Shown here one piece after another: positions 57,045-64,000 of a DNA stretch of 64,000 nt. The position numbers and the translations under genes are program-made. The first letter of the stretch is position 1. Each line of letters starts with the position of its first letter. Below the pieces are notes generated by a model. That model was given only the letters and a program-made list of their open reading frames with translations. It searched no databases and had not been told where the DNA came from. Source of the DNA: Sphingomonadales bacterium (GTDB lineage: Bacteria; Pseudomonadota; Alphaproteobacteria; Sphingomonadales; Sphingomonadaceae); NCBI GenBank assembly GCA_027491235.1, contig JAIXWO010000026.1:186001-250000 (forward strand), given 5' to 3'.

Positions 57045-57805
57045 ATTCCGCCGAGCGTGCCTTCGCGCCCAAGGGCCGCAAGTTCGGCGATCAAAGCCGA
57101 GGCGCAAGTTTTGAGTGTATCGCTGTCGACCGACCGGATCACAAAGTTCGTGCCGACCTTGCCTTCCCGAAAGAAGGGGTAGCTGCCGATCTGGGTGCCT
57201 TCATGCGTCCGCTCGACCATAGCCAACATCTCTGCGATCTCGCTTTCAGCCACCCAGCAGCCGACCGTTTCGGACAAGAGCGGCCGTCCGCCCTGCAGGG
57301 TCCCTGTGAGCGCATCGAGCATGCCTGCTGTAATATGAGGCACACCGGCCATGATGAAGATGTTGCCGTATCGGATGCCGGGCGCGCCAGACATGCGGTT
57401 GGGGATGAGCTCCGCGCCATCAGGCACGCGGGCCATGCGCAAGCGCGCTTCTGTTATGCCCCCGCGATTCTCATAATAGGCCGTCAGCATCGCGCTGGCT
57501 TCGGGATGATGGACCACACCGACGTTCAGCGCCTTGGCAATGGCGTCAACCGTTATGTCGTCATGGGTTGGCCCAATGCCGCCCGTTGTAAAGAGATAGT
57601 CATAGCGAGACCGGAGCGCATTGACCGCATCTACAATCTCATCTTCAATGTCGGGGACGACGCGGACTTCGCGCAGGCGGATGCCCTGCAGGTTCAACCA
57701 CAGCGCGATCTGGGAGATATTCTTATCCTGCGTTCGGCCTGAGAGAATTTCGTCGCCGATAATCGCGATGCCTGCAGTCCAGATCCGGTCATTGTCCATG
57801 GGCAT
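57041..57805 (-). CDS. CinA-type molybdopterin-binding domain protein
   Basis: A 254-aa protein made of the MoaB/MogA-like domain found in competence/damage-inducible protein CinA. Motifs: AIIGDEILSGRTQDKN at the start and TTGGIGPTHDDIT in the middle. It lacks the C-terminal nicotinamide-nucleotide amidase domain of full CinA; in alphaproteobacteria the two are often separate. Reported activity of the CinA N-terminal domain is ADP-ribose pyrophosphatase. I start at 57805 (MPMDNDRIW); the open frame goes on to 57877 without conserved sequence. Confidence 0.85.
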   Translation of the reverse strand: MPMDNDRIWTAGIAIIGDEILSGRTQDKNISQIALWLNLQGIRLREVRVVPDIEDEIVDAVNALRSRYDYLFTTGGIGPTHDDITVDAIAKALNVGVVHHPEASAMLTAYYENRGGITEARLRMARVPDGAELIPNRMSGAPGIRYGNIFIMAGVPHITAGMLDALTGTLQGGRPLLSETVGCWVAESEIAEMLAMVERTHEGTQIGSYPFFREGKVGTNFVIRSVDSDTLKTCASALIAELAALGREGTLGGI

Positions 57806-57999
57806 CGCTATAGCGCCCCCATTCCGCCTGACCAGCCCCCGAAAGTGCAGTTTTGGGGGATCCTTTTGGTAACCCATTGTTCACCTTCTTTGTTGAGGTG
57901 GCATGTCAACGGATTGGTAACGTCTTTGCGCGATAAGGGCTGGCGACAAGAAGATCGTTTTAGATCCATGTCGTAGTGGAACAAAGTTGGAGACCAGAG

Positions 58000-58167
58000 A
58001 TGATCAAGTTTGTACGTAAGCTCGCCCGCAACACCAAGGGCGCCACGGCCATCGAATACGGCCTGATTGCTGCTCTTATCGCCGTTGCTGCGATGACTGC
58101 AATGTCGAACCTAGGTGAGACGCTGAACACGACCTTCACCAAGGTCAACACGGAAATGGCTGGCTAA
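58000..58167 (+). CDS. Flp-type class IVb pilin
   Basis: A 55-aa pilin precursor with a basic leader, a Gly cleavage site in NTKG, then ATAIEY with Glu at +5 and Tyr at +6 and a long hydrophobic helix. This matches Flp/Tad pilins processed by a TadV/CpaA prepilin peptidase. I start at ATG 58000, seven bases after GGAG; the frame extends upstream eight codons without support. No tad/cpa assembly gene is nearby, so it is an orphan. A very strong terminator follows, suggesting an independent and well-expressed transcript. Confidence 0.9.
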   Translation: MIKFVRKLARNTKGATAIEYGLIAALIAVAAMTAMSNLGETLNTTFTKVNTEMAG

Positions 58168-58200
58168 TCCAGTTATCCGTAGACGAAAGTCTAAAGGCGA

Positions 58201-58235
58201 CGGGCGGCTGGGAAACCAGCCGCCCGTTTCTTTTT
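58201..58235 (+). terminator. Strong rho-independent terminator of the Flp pilin
   Basis: The arms CGGGCGGCTGG (58201-58211) and CCAGCCGCCCG (58216-58226) pair perfectly over 11 bp around a GAAA tetraloop. A T-rich run (TTTCTTTTT, 58227-58235) follows. Confidence 0.9.
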
Positions 58236-58252
58236 GTGCGTTGTCCGCGCGC

Positions 58253-58288
58253 AAAGAAAATGCCCGCCGGAAATCTTCCGACGGGCAT
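58253..58288 (-). terminator. Rho-independent terminator of the aceA transcript
   Basis: A 13-bp stem (58260-58272 with 58276-58288) that is perfect on the minus strand except for one G-U wobble, with a three-base loop. On the minus strand it is followed by UUU-C-UUU from the A-rich run at 58253-58259. It ends the aceA-small-protein transcript, facing the pilin terminator 25 bp away. Confidence 0.8.
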
Positions 58289-58317
58289 CCCTTTTCCTCC
58301 CCAGGAAAATCGTGTGT

Positions 58318-58476
58318 TCAGCGCCCCATCGCGCTGCCGAGGCGGTGATAGAGCCTTGAGAATTTGATCGACTCAGGCTTGTCCTTCACCACTTCGAGAT
58401 AGTGGACGACCGCTTCGCGGAGCAGTTCAAAATCTTCGGTGGAAAGAACGGCGCGGGAACGTGCTGGTTCTGACAT
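58318..58476 (-). CDS. 52-aa small protein downstream of isocitrate lyase
   Basis: A short gene on the minus strand: ATG at 58476, TGA at 58318-58320, with a strong ribosome site AAGGAG about eight bases upstream. The product begins MSEPARSRAVLSTEDFELL and is mostly helical and charged, ending HRLGSAMGR. It follows aceA by 24 bp and is ended by the terminator at 58253-58288, so it is co-transcribed with aceA. I do not recognise the family. The ribosome site and operon position support a real gene. Confidence 0.75.
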   Translation of the reverse strand: MSEPARSRAVLSTEDFELLREAVVHYLEVVKDKPESIKFSRLYHRLGSAMGR

Positions 58477-58500
58477 GATTTGTCTCCTTTCTGACTCGGA

Positions 58501-60093
58501 TCAACCAAACTGGTTCATGGTGTTGTGGACGCCGCCGGCCTTGAGTGCGGCATCGCCTGCGAAATATTCTTTATGGTCATCGCCAATGTCGGACCCCGAC
58601 ATGTTCTGGTGCTTCACGCAGGCAATGCCTTCACGGATCTCCTTGCGCTGGACGCCCGCGACATATCCGAGCATCCCGGCGTCGCCGAAATATTCCTTCG
58701 CCAGATTATCCGTCGACAGCGCCGCCGTGTGATAGGTTGGCAGCGTGATCAGGTGGTGGAAAATGCCTGCCCGTTTCGCGCCATCGGCCTGGAAGGTGCG
58801 GATGCGCTTGTCGGCTGCGATGCCCAGTTCGGTGTCGTCATACTTCGCATTCATCAGGTCGGCCCGCTCATATGCGGCTACGTCCAGGCCTTCGGCGACC
58901 ATGGCGTCATAGACCTGCTGGCGGAAATTGAGCGTCCAGTTGAAGGAAGGCGAGTTGTTGTAGACGAGTTTCGCGTTCGGCACGACTTCCCGGATGCGGT
59001 CCATCATGCCGGCAATTTGTTCGACATGCGGCTTTTCGGTTTCGATCCAAAGCAGGTCGGCGCCGTTCTGAAGCGAGGTGATGCTATCGAGCACGCAGCG
59101 GTCTTCGCCGGTTCCGGGGCGGAACTGGAACAGGTTGGACGCCAAGCGCTTTGGACGCAGCAGCTTGCCGTTGCGATTGAGGATGACATCGCCATTGCGG
59201 GCGGTTGCCGGATCAATCTCTTCGCAATCGAGGAAGCTGTTATACTGGTCGCCCAGATCGCCCGGTTCATGGCTGACGGCGATCTGCTTGGTCAGGCCAG
59301 CACCCAGCGAGTCGGTGCGAGTGACGATGATGCCGTCATCGACGCCCAGTTCAAGGAACGCATAGCGGCACGCGCGGACCTTCGCGATGAAGTCTTCATG
59401 CGGCACAGTCACCTTGCCGTCCTGATGACCGCACTGCTTTTCGTCAGACACCTGATTTTCGATCTGGAGCGCGCAGGCACCAGCTTCGATCATCTTCTTG
59501 GCGAGCAGGTACGTCGCTTCCGCATTGCCGAAACCGGCGTCAATGTCTGCGATGATCGGCACGACGTGTGTCTGGAAATTGTCGATCTTCGACTGGGCTT
59601 CGGCTTCCTTCGCCGCATCGCCCTTGGCGCGCGCGGCATCGAGATCGCGGAAAAGCAGGTTGAGTTCACGCGAATCTGCCTGACGCAGGAAGGTGTAAAG
59701 CTCTTCGATCAACGCCGGAACGCTGGTCTTTTCATGCATCGACTGATCGGGCAGCGGGCCGAAATCGGAACGGAGTGCCGCAACCATCCAGCCGGAAAGG
59801 TAGAGATACTTGCGCTTGGTGGTGCCGAAATGCTTCTTGATGGAAATCATCTTCTGCTGCGCGATGAAGCCGTGCCAGCAGCCGAGGGACTGGGTATAGT
59901 TTGCCGCGTCCGCGTCATAAGCCGCCATGTCTTCGCGCATGATCTTTGCTGTGTAACGGGCAATGTCGATGCCGGTGCGGAACTGGTTCTGAAGGCGCAT
60001 CCGCGCGACCGATTCCGGATTGATACCGTCCCAAGTGCCGCCCTTGTCCGCCTTGAGCGCTTCGATGGATTGGATGTGAGACTGATACGACAT
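58501..60093 (-). CDS. aceA: Isocitrate lyase
   Basis: Glyoxylate-shunt enzyme splitting isocitrate to succinate and glyoxylate, needed for growth on acetate or fatty acids. The 530-aa length is that of the long isocitrate lyase class rather than the ~430-aa E. coli type. The catalytic motif is K219-Q-C221-G-H223, with Gln where the usual second Lys sits. WIETEKPHVEQIAG and the C-terminal catalytic region are readable. It is divergent from the scfR-like regulator across a repeat-rich promoter region, and the crotonase, SDR and etfBA genes elsewhere fit the same fatty-acid physiology. Confidence 0.95.
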   Translation of the reverse strand: MSYQSHIQSIEALKADKGGTWDGINPESVARMRLQNQFRTGIDIARYTAKIMREDMAAYDADAANYTQSLGCWHGFIAQQKMISIKKHFGTTKRKYLYLSGWMVAALRSDFGPLPDQSMHEKTSVPALIEELYTFLRQADSRELNLLFRDLDAARAKGDAAKEAEAQSKIDNFQTHVVPIIADIDAGFGNAEATYLLAKKMIEAGACALQIENQVSDEKQCGHQDGKVTVPHEDFIAKVRACRYAFLELGVDDGIIVTRTDSLGAGLTKQIAVSHEPGDLGDQYNSFLDCEEIDPATARNGDVILNRNGKLLRPKRLASNLFQFRPGTGEDRCVLDSITSLQNGADLLWIETEKPHVEQIAGMMDRIREVVPNAKLVYNNSPSFNWTLNFRQQVYDAMVAEGLDVAAYERADLMNAKYDDTELGIAADKRIRTFQADGAKRAGIFHHLITLPTYHTAALSTDNLAKEYFGDAGMLGYVAGVQRKEIREGIACVKHQNMSGSDIGDDHKEYFAGDAALKAGGVHNTMNQFG

Positions 60094-60267
60094 TTACAAT
60101 TTCCTCGGCTTTGCTTGACGACTTTGACGTCGGCTTATGCAGTGATGGACCCTGAATGAGGCTCGCAGCCGCCAAGAGCGAGTAAATTATGTAAAGTTTG
60201 TTGTCCTGAAGTTGCGTTTTTGGCGGTAAAATTTGTAATATTGTAAATAATCGACTAAGTAGCGCCC
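60094..60267. promoter_or_regulatory. aceA-scfR divergent promoter region with GTAAA repeats
   Basis: The 174-bp gap holds several copies of a short AT-rich motif in an otherwise GC-rich genome: GTAAA at 60182, 60191, 60226 and 60243, GTAAT at 60235, and an inverted TTTAC at 60093-60097 overlapping the aceA start. Copies at 60182/60191 and 60226/60235 are nine bases apart, and 60235/60243 are eight apart, about one helical turn. They probably bind the divergently encoded ScfR-type regulator; RamB sites in Corynebacterium are likewise short A/T-rich motifs near aceA. Confidence 0.6.
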
Positions 60268-61647
60268 ATGGCAGAAGAGAAACTTTTTGCAGGCCATGCC
60301 GTGCGCCGCATCCGGCGCGCGACCGGCCTTACCCAAGCGGCGATGGCAGAGGCGCTTCAGGTCTCGCCGTCTTATCTGAATTTGATTGAGCGGAACCAGC
60401 GTCCGCTGACGGCTGCCATCATGTTGCGTTTGGCAGATCGGTATGATTTTGATCCCCGCACATTGACCGGGGCGGCCCCCGGCGGCGGTGCAGAAGCGAT
60501 CCGGCGGCGGCTGTCCGATCCGATGTTCAGCGACTTGGATATTGACCGCACGACGATTGCCGATTGGATTGCAGGCGCCCCAGAAGCCGCCGAGGCTTTT
60601 GCCCGCGCCTTTGACCGGGCAGGTGCGGCCACAGGTCCGGCGCGTGATCCGGTGTCGGAAGTGCGGGCCGAGATTGAACGCTGGCGGAATCATTTTGCAG
60701 ATATGGACGCGCAGGCAGAAACTCTGGCAGATGAATTGCGGTTGGCGTCTGGAGATGCCTATGGGGCGATGGCTGAAAGGCTTCGCATCAAGCACCAATT
60801 GTCCCTGCGCATTCTGCCGGTCGATATCATGCCCGACCGTCTCCGTCGGCTCGATCTTCATGCGCGGCAATTGCAGCTGTCGGAATTGCTCGATCCCGCA
60901 TCGCGAACCTTTGCGGCGGCGTTTCAGCTCTCCCAGCTGGAAGCCAAGGCTGAGATTGACGCGCTTGTGGCAGGTGGAGAATTTACGGATCGCGCAGGTG
61001 AACGGATGTTCCGCCGCCATTTGAACGGCTATTTCGCAGCCGCTGTGATGATGCCTTATGGGCGGTTCCACCGTGCCTGTGAGGCAACGGGCTATGACAT
61101 CCACATCCTGCAGCGGCGCTTTGGCGCCGGGTTTGAACAAGTCGCCCACCGGCTGACGACACTGCAGCGCATTGGTGCGCGGGGTCTCCCCTTCTTCATG
61201 CTGCGGATCGATCGTGCGGGACAAGCCTCCAAACGTTATGCCGGGGCAAGCGGATCGCCGCTCGCCAGCGTGGATGGGCGTTGCCCGCTTTGGAGTGTCC
61301 ATCACGCTTTTGACGATGCAGGTGACATCCATAAACAGATTGTGGAGCTGGAGGATGGCCAGCGCTGGTTCTCGTTGGCGCGCACCGTGCGGCCACAAGC
61401 CGGCATGGCAGGCGACGTTGTCGCCGAATTTTCGGTCTGTCTCGGCGTTGAAGCCAGCCTTGCGGCGCCGCTCGTCTATGCGCGCGGGATTGATTTGGAG
61501 AATGGCCCTGCGACCCCTGTCGGCCTTGGTTGCCGGCAATGCTTGCGCAACGATTGTTCGCAACGCAGCCAGCCGCCCGCTGGCCGCGTTTTGACATTCA
61601 ATGAGCGGGAACGGGGCCTATCGCCCTTCTCCTTCGCGGCAGACTAG
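60268..61647 (+). CDS. XRE-family short-chain fatty acyl regulator (ScfR/RamB type)
   Basis: A 459-aa regulator: an XRE helix-turn-helix at residues ~10-65 (VRRIRRATGLTQAAMAEALQ, VSPSYLNLIERNQRPLT), a middle region of the ImmA/IrrE-like (DUF955) type, and a C-terminal domain with a Cys-rich stretch (CRQCLRNDCSQR). This is the architecture of ScfR and RamB proteins, which regulate acetate and propionate use, including aceA. It is transcribed divergently from aceA, which fits direct control. It ends on a stop overlapping the convergent guanylyltransferase gene (CTAG at 61644-61647). Confidence 0.9.
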   Translation: MAEEKLFAGHAVRRIRRATGLTQAAMAEALQVSPSYLNLIERNQRPLTAAIMLRLADRYDFDPRTLTGAAPGGGAEAIRRRLSDPMFSDLDIDRTTIADWIAGAPEAAEAFARAFDRAGAATGPARDPVSEVRAEIERWRNHFADMDAQAETLADELRLASGDAYGAMAERLRIKHQLSLRILPVDIMPDRLRRLDLHARQLQLSELLDPASRTFAAAFQLSQLEAKAEIDALVAGGEFTDRAGERMFRRHLNGYFAAAVMMPYGRFHRACEATGYDIHILQRRFGAGFEQVAHRLTTLQRIGARGLPFFMLRIDRAGQASKRYAGASGSPLASVDGRCPLWSVHHAFDDAGDIHKQIVELEDGQRWFSLARTVRPQAGMAGDVVAEFSVCLGVEASLAAPLVYARGIDLENGPATPVGLGCRQCLRNDCSQRSQPPAGRVLTFNERERGLSPFSFAAD

Positions 61648-62675
61648 CCCTTAGCGCGCGCCTCAACGATCTTTCGGACATTCTGACTTTCGCCGCGTGG
61701 CAGGATCAGGATGTCATTGCCAGCCGCGACGATGATCAGGTCTGACACGCCCACCGTATGAACGCGAATGCCGTCTGATCGGATCAGGCAGCGGTCTGTG
61801 TCGATGGTAAGTGGTTCGACGCCGGCTGCCGCCTCACCAAGGTCATAGAGGGCGTCCCAGCTACCCACGTCCGACCAGCCCATGGAAACCGGCACGACAG
61901 CGACCTTCTCTGCGCGCTCCATGACGGCATAGTCGATCGAGTTGGAGGGGCAGGCTGCAAAGGCCGCTTCGTCTGGTCGGAGGAAGACCCCATCCCGCTC
62001 CGCCGCGGCCATTGCCGCCTGCGTCGCGGACAACATATCAGGCTCGAACTGTCCGAGGGCCTCCAGAAAGTCGCCTGCGCGGAAAAGGAAGATGCCCCCG
62101 TTCCAGCTAAAGTCTCCCGCCGCGACCATTTCGGCGGCGCGCGCGGCGTCGGGCTTTTCGATAAAGCGCACGACTTGCTCAACACCGTCGGCGATGGGCT
62201 TCCCACGCTGGATATACCCATAGCCTGTTTCGGGTGCGGTCGCTGCGATCCCGAAAGTCGCAAGCCAACCATCGGCGACAGGCACAGATGCCTTGGCGAT
62301 AGCGTCATGGAAGGCTGCCACGTCCTGGATCACCTGATCGCTGGGCATGACTAGGAGGAAGGCGTCTGGATCCACCGCGAGGCTCGCAAGTGCAATGGCG
62401 GGCGCTGTGTTGCGAGCGCAGGGTTCAAGGATGATTCCCCCCGGCGCCATGCCGATTTCTGCCATCTGGCGCTCAACGATATCAGCATGCCGTCCGTTGC
62501 CGACGATCAACGGTGCCGCAAAGAGGGTGCCGTCAGCGACACGGCGCAGCGTCTGCTGGAACATTGTTTGTGTGCCAGTAAGTGACAGAAATTGCTTGGG
62601 TTTTTCTGGCGTCGATAGAGGCCAAAGGCGGGTCCCACCGCCTCCTGACAGAATTACCGGTACAATCTTTGTCAC
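61644..62675 (-). CDS. Mannose-1-phosphate guanylyltransferase
   Basis: Nucleotidyltransferase that makes GDP-mannose from mannose-1-phosphate and GTP for polysaccharide synthesis. The 343-aa protein has only the transferase domain: SGGGGTRLWPLS near the N-terminus and MPSDQVI, and it lacks the C-terminal phosphomannose isomerase domain of bifunctional ManC/AlgA. The start is GTG at 62675. It is divergent from the sugar transferase gene at 62835, and the two share a gap with a nested palindrome. Confidence 0.9.
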   Translation of the reverse strand: MTKIVPVILSGGGGTRLWPLSTPEKPKQFLSLTGTQTMFQQTLRRVADGTLFAAPLIVGNGRHADIVERQMAEIGMAPGGIILEPCARNTAPAIALASLAVDPDAFLLVMPSDQVIQDVAAFHDAIAKASVPVADGWLATFGIAATAPETGYGYIQRGKPIADGVEQVVRFIEKPDAARAAEMVAAGDFSWNGGIFLFRAGDFLEALGQFEPDMLSATQAAMAAAERDGVFLRPDEAAFAACPSNSIDYAVMERAEKVAVVPVSMGWSDVGSWDALYDLGEAAAGVEPLTIDTDRCLIRSDGIRVHTVGVSDLIIVAAGNDILILPRGESQNVRKIVEARAKG

Positions 62676-62767
62676 ATGCCCCCCGTATCGCCTTGGCCGC
62701 TAGCGTATCAAACTTGAGCGAATCCGTGATTTGGCGGGCTTTTATTACGCTTTCTTTAAACATTCAC

Positions 62768-62809
62768 TGTCAAATATTCCGACACAGCCGTGTGTCGGCA
62801 GTTTTGACA
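62768..62809. promoter_or_regulatory. Nested dyad between guanylyltransferase and EpsB-type genes
   Basis: The outer arms are TGTCAAA (62768-62774) and TTTGACA (62803-62809). The inner arms CCGACACA (62779-62786) and TGTGTCGG (62791-62798) pair perfectly around a GCCG centre. Each inner arm is four bases from its outer arm, so the whole 42-bp element is symmetric. It lies in the 159-bp gap between the divergent genes and could be an operator for a dimeric regulator. TTGACA in each arm also matches a -35 box for each direction. Confidence 0.6.
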
Positions 62810-62834
62810 CTGGAAAGAGTAGAGGTCCGCGTAC

Positions 62835-64000
62835 GTGGTCAGGTTGTTCAAGCATTATGTTCCTTATGCGGTGCTCTTCCTGGGCTTGCTGGATGTCTTG
62901 CTGCTTTTTGCAGCTGCCGATTTCGCATGGACCATCCGGGCCCATCAAATCGGCATGGAGGTCGAGCCCATCGGCAAAAGGTTGCTTCCACTCGTGAGTT
63001 TTGCAGTAGCCCTTCAAACGGCAATGCTTGCGGTCGGGGTTTATTCGGCCGAAGCGCTGCAATCCCTAAAATTCGCGGCGGCGCGGTTGTTGGTCGCGAT
63101 CTCGCTGGGTGTGATCCTCCTCTCTGTCTTCTATTTTCTGCTTCCCGGTTCAACACTTTGGCGGTCCAACTCGCTTTATGCGATGGCCCTGTCCTTCGGG
63201 ATGCTGATGGCCATGCGGGTGGCACTGCAAAGCCTTTTCGGGGGCGAAGCGTTTAAGCGGCGGGTTCTCATTCTGGGTGCAGGGCAGAGAGCTTTGCGCA
63301 TCAGCAAGTTGGCTGAGCGGGACGGTGCCGGTTTTGTCGTCGTCGGGCATGTCGAAATGTCAGACGGCCAGAATGTGATTCCCACCGCAATTGCGCGGTC
63401 GCACATCGACAATCTGGCAGACCATGTCGTGCGCTTGAGCGCAAGCGAAGTGGTGCTTGCCATTGAGGAGCGCCGCAACGCGATGCCGCTTTCCGATCTC
63501 ATTCGACTCCGGACGACGGGTGTCCATGTCAATGAAGTCTCCTCCTTCTTGGAGCGCGAAACAGGGCGTATCGATCTGCGCAGCACCAACCCGTCCTGGC
63601 TGATCTTTTCCGATGGGTTTACGTCCGGTCGTCGCCTGTCGTCGGTTCTGAAGCGAGTGTTTGATATCGCGGCGTCGCTTGTGTTGCTGATCGTGGCGCT
63701 GCCGCTGATCCTGTTTGGCGCGATTGCCGTGAAGCTGGACAGCAAAGGCCCCGCCTTTTTCCGGCAGACCCGCGTCGGCCTGTTTGGCGAGCATTTTCAA
63801 CTCGTAAAACTGCGTTCGATGTGTACCGATGCAGAAGCGGACGGCAAAGCGAAATGGGCGGAAAAGGATGATCCGCGCGTGACACGCGTCGGCAAGTGGA
63901 TCCGCCTTCTTCGGATCGATGAATTGCCGCAAATCTGGAGCGTGCTGAAGGGCGATATGAGCTTTGTCGGGCCCCGTCCGGAGCGGCCGGAGTTCGTCGC
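62835..64000 (+). CDS. Undecaprenyl-phosphate sugar phosphotransferase, PEP-CTERM-associated (EpsB type), 3' truncated
   Basis: Initiating glycosyltransferase of exopolysaccharide synthesis that loads a sugar phosphate onto undecaprenyl phosphate. Start is the GTG at 62835, giving MVRLFKHYVPYAVLFLG. The N-terminal ~130 residues hold four hydrophobic segments; a CoA-binding-like Rossmann part follows (RRVLILGAGQRALRI), then the catalytic bacterial sugar transferase domain (KRVFDIAASLVLL, KGPAFFRQTRVG, KLRSMCTDAEADGKAKW, DELPQIWSVLKGDMSFVGPR). It runs off the right edge. The length and features match the PEP-CTERM/exosortase-associated TIGR03013 family. Confidence 0.9.
   Translation, partial: MVRLFKHYVPYAVLFLGLLDVLLLFAAADFAWTIRAHQIGMEVEPIGKRLLPLVSFAVALQTAMLAVGVYSAEALQSLKFAAARLLVAISLGVILLSVFYFLLPGSTLWRSNSLYAMALSFGMLMAMRVALQSLFGGEAFKRRVLILGAGQRALRISKLAERDGAGFVVVGHVEMSDGQNVIPTAIARSHIDNLADHVVRLSASEVVLAIEERRNAMPLSDLIRLRTTGVHVNEVSSFLERETGRIDLRSTNPSWLIFSDGFTSGRRLSSVLKRVFDIAASLVLLIVALPLILFGAIAVKLDSKGPAFFRQTRVGLFGEHFQLVKLRSMCTDAEADGKAKWAEKDDPRVTRVGKWIRLLRIDELPQIWSVLKGDMSFVGPRPERPEFV

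Noticed and set aside
58525-60159. 544-aa ORF on the plus strand opposite aceA
   Set aside because: It lies entirely antisense to a clear isocitrate lyase gene, has no recognisable domains, and is typical of open antisense frames in GC-rich DNA.
60187-61563. 458-aa minus-strand ORF opposite the ScfR-type gene
   Set aside because: It is antisense to a well-supported regulator and shows no domain.

Overview
The window looks like chromosomal DNA of an alphaproteobacterium, most likely Sphingomonadales. The reasons are the high GC content and dense coding, a continuous ftsI-to-ftsZ dcw cluster followed by a TPR/SPOR protein, a protein with a PEPxxWA-CTERM tail, a CrtZ-type carotenoid hydroxylase, an FzlA-like GST-fold protein and an aceA/ScfR pair. 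No insertion sequence, prophage, CRISPR array or rRNA operon was seen.

Layout. Bases 2-16177 carry ftsI (5' truncated)-murE-murF-mraY-murD-ftsW-murG-murC-murB-ddl-ftsQ-ftsA-ftsZ. Nearly every junction is a 1-4 base start/stop overlap, and a large hairpin follows ftsZ. Bases 16286-23009 hold a TPR/SPOR envelope protein, a dGTPase-like HD protein, a Rossmann protein, a receiver-like/winged-helix regulator, a crotonase and a dienoyl-CoA-reductase-type SDR. Bases 23016-31122 hold a possible small Cys-rich protein, an orphan LacI regulator, two HerA/DUF87 ATPases, tRNA-Val(UAC), an SDR, a PlsC-like acyltransferase and a TIGR02186-TauE/SafE pair.

Bases 31170-37112 are the most unusual block. Three minus-strand genes lie in a row: a GNAT-type acyltransferase, an NfrB-like processive glycosyltransferase and a barrel-like protein with a transmembrane anchor. 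They are divergent, by only 34 bp, from a LysR regulator that is itself followed by nhaA. I read this as a compact surface-glycan module under an NhaR-like regulator.

Bases 37147-49797 carry metabolic and envelope genes: etfBA, sucC without sucD, a small lipoprotein, crtZ, a PEP-CTERM protein, lysC coupled to a nitronate-monooxygenase-like gene, ubiG, the FzlA-like gene, FecR and OmpA-like genes, hisN, pntB without pntA, and a DUF3429 protein. Bases 49893-54360 hold pheT-pheS-rplT-rpmI between two nearly identical tRNA-Gly genes (UCC and CCC), with a long hairpin in the pheST leader. Bases 54387-58476 hold a GGDEF protein, an MFS transporter, a CinA-like protein, an orphan Flp pilin and a 52-aa protein. 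Bases 58501-64000 hold aceA divergent from its likely regulator scfR, a mannose-1-phosphate guanylyltransferase, and the start of a PEP-CTERM-associated sugar transferase that runs off the right edge. That last gene probably opens an exopolysaccharide cluster.

Two architectural habits stand out. Co-directional genes are coupled by ATGA, GTGA or TTGA overlaps. Convergent genes mostly end on overlapping or abutting stop codons. All functions are inferred from reading the sequence; no database search was run.
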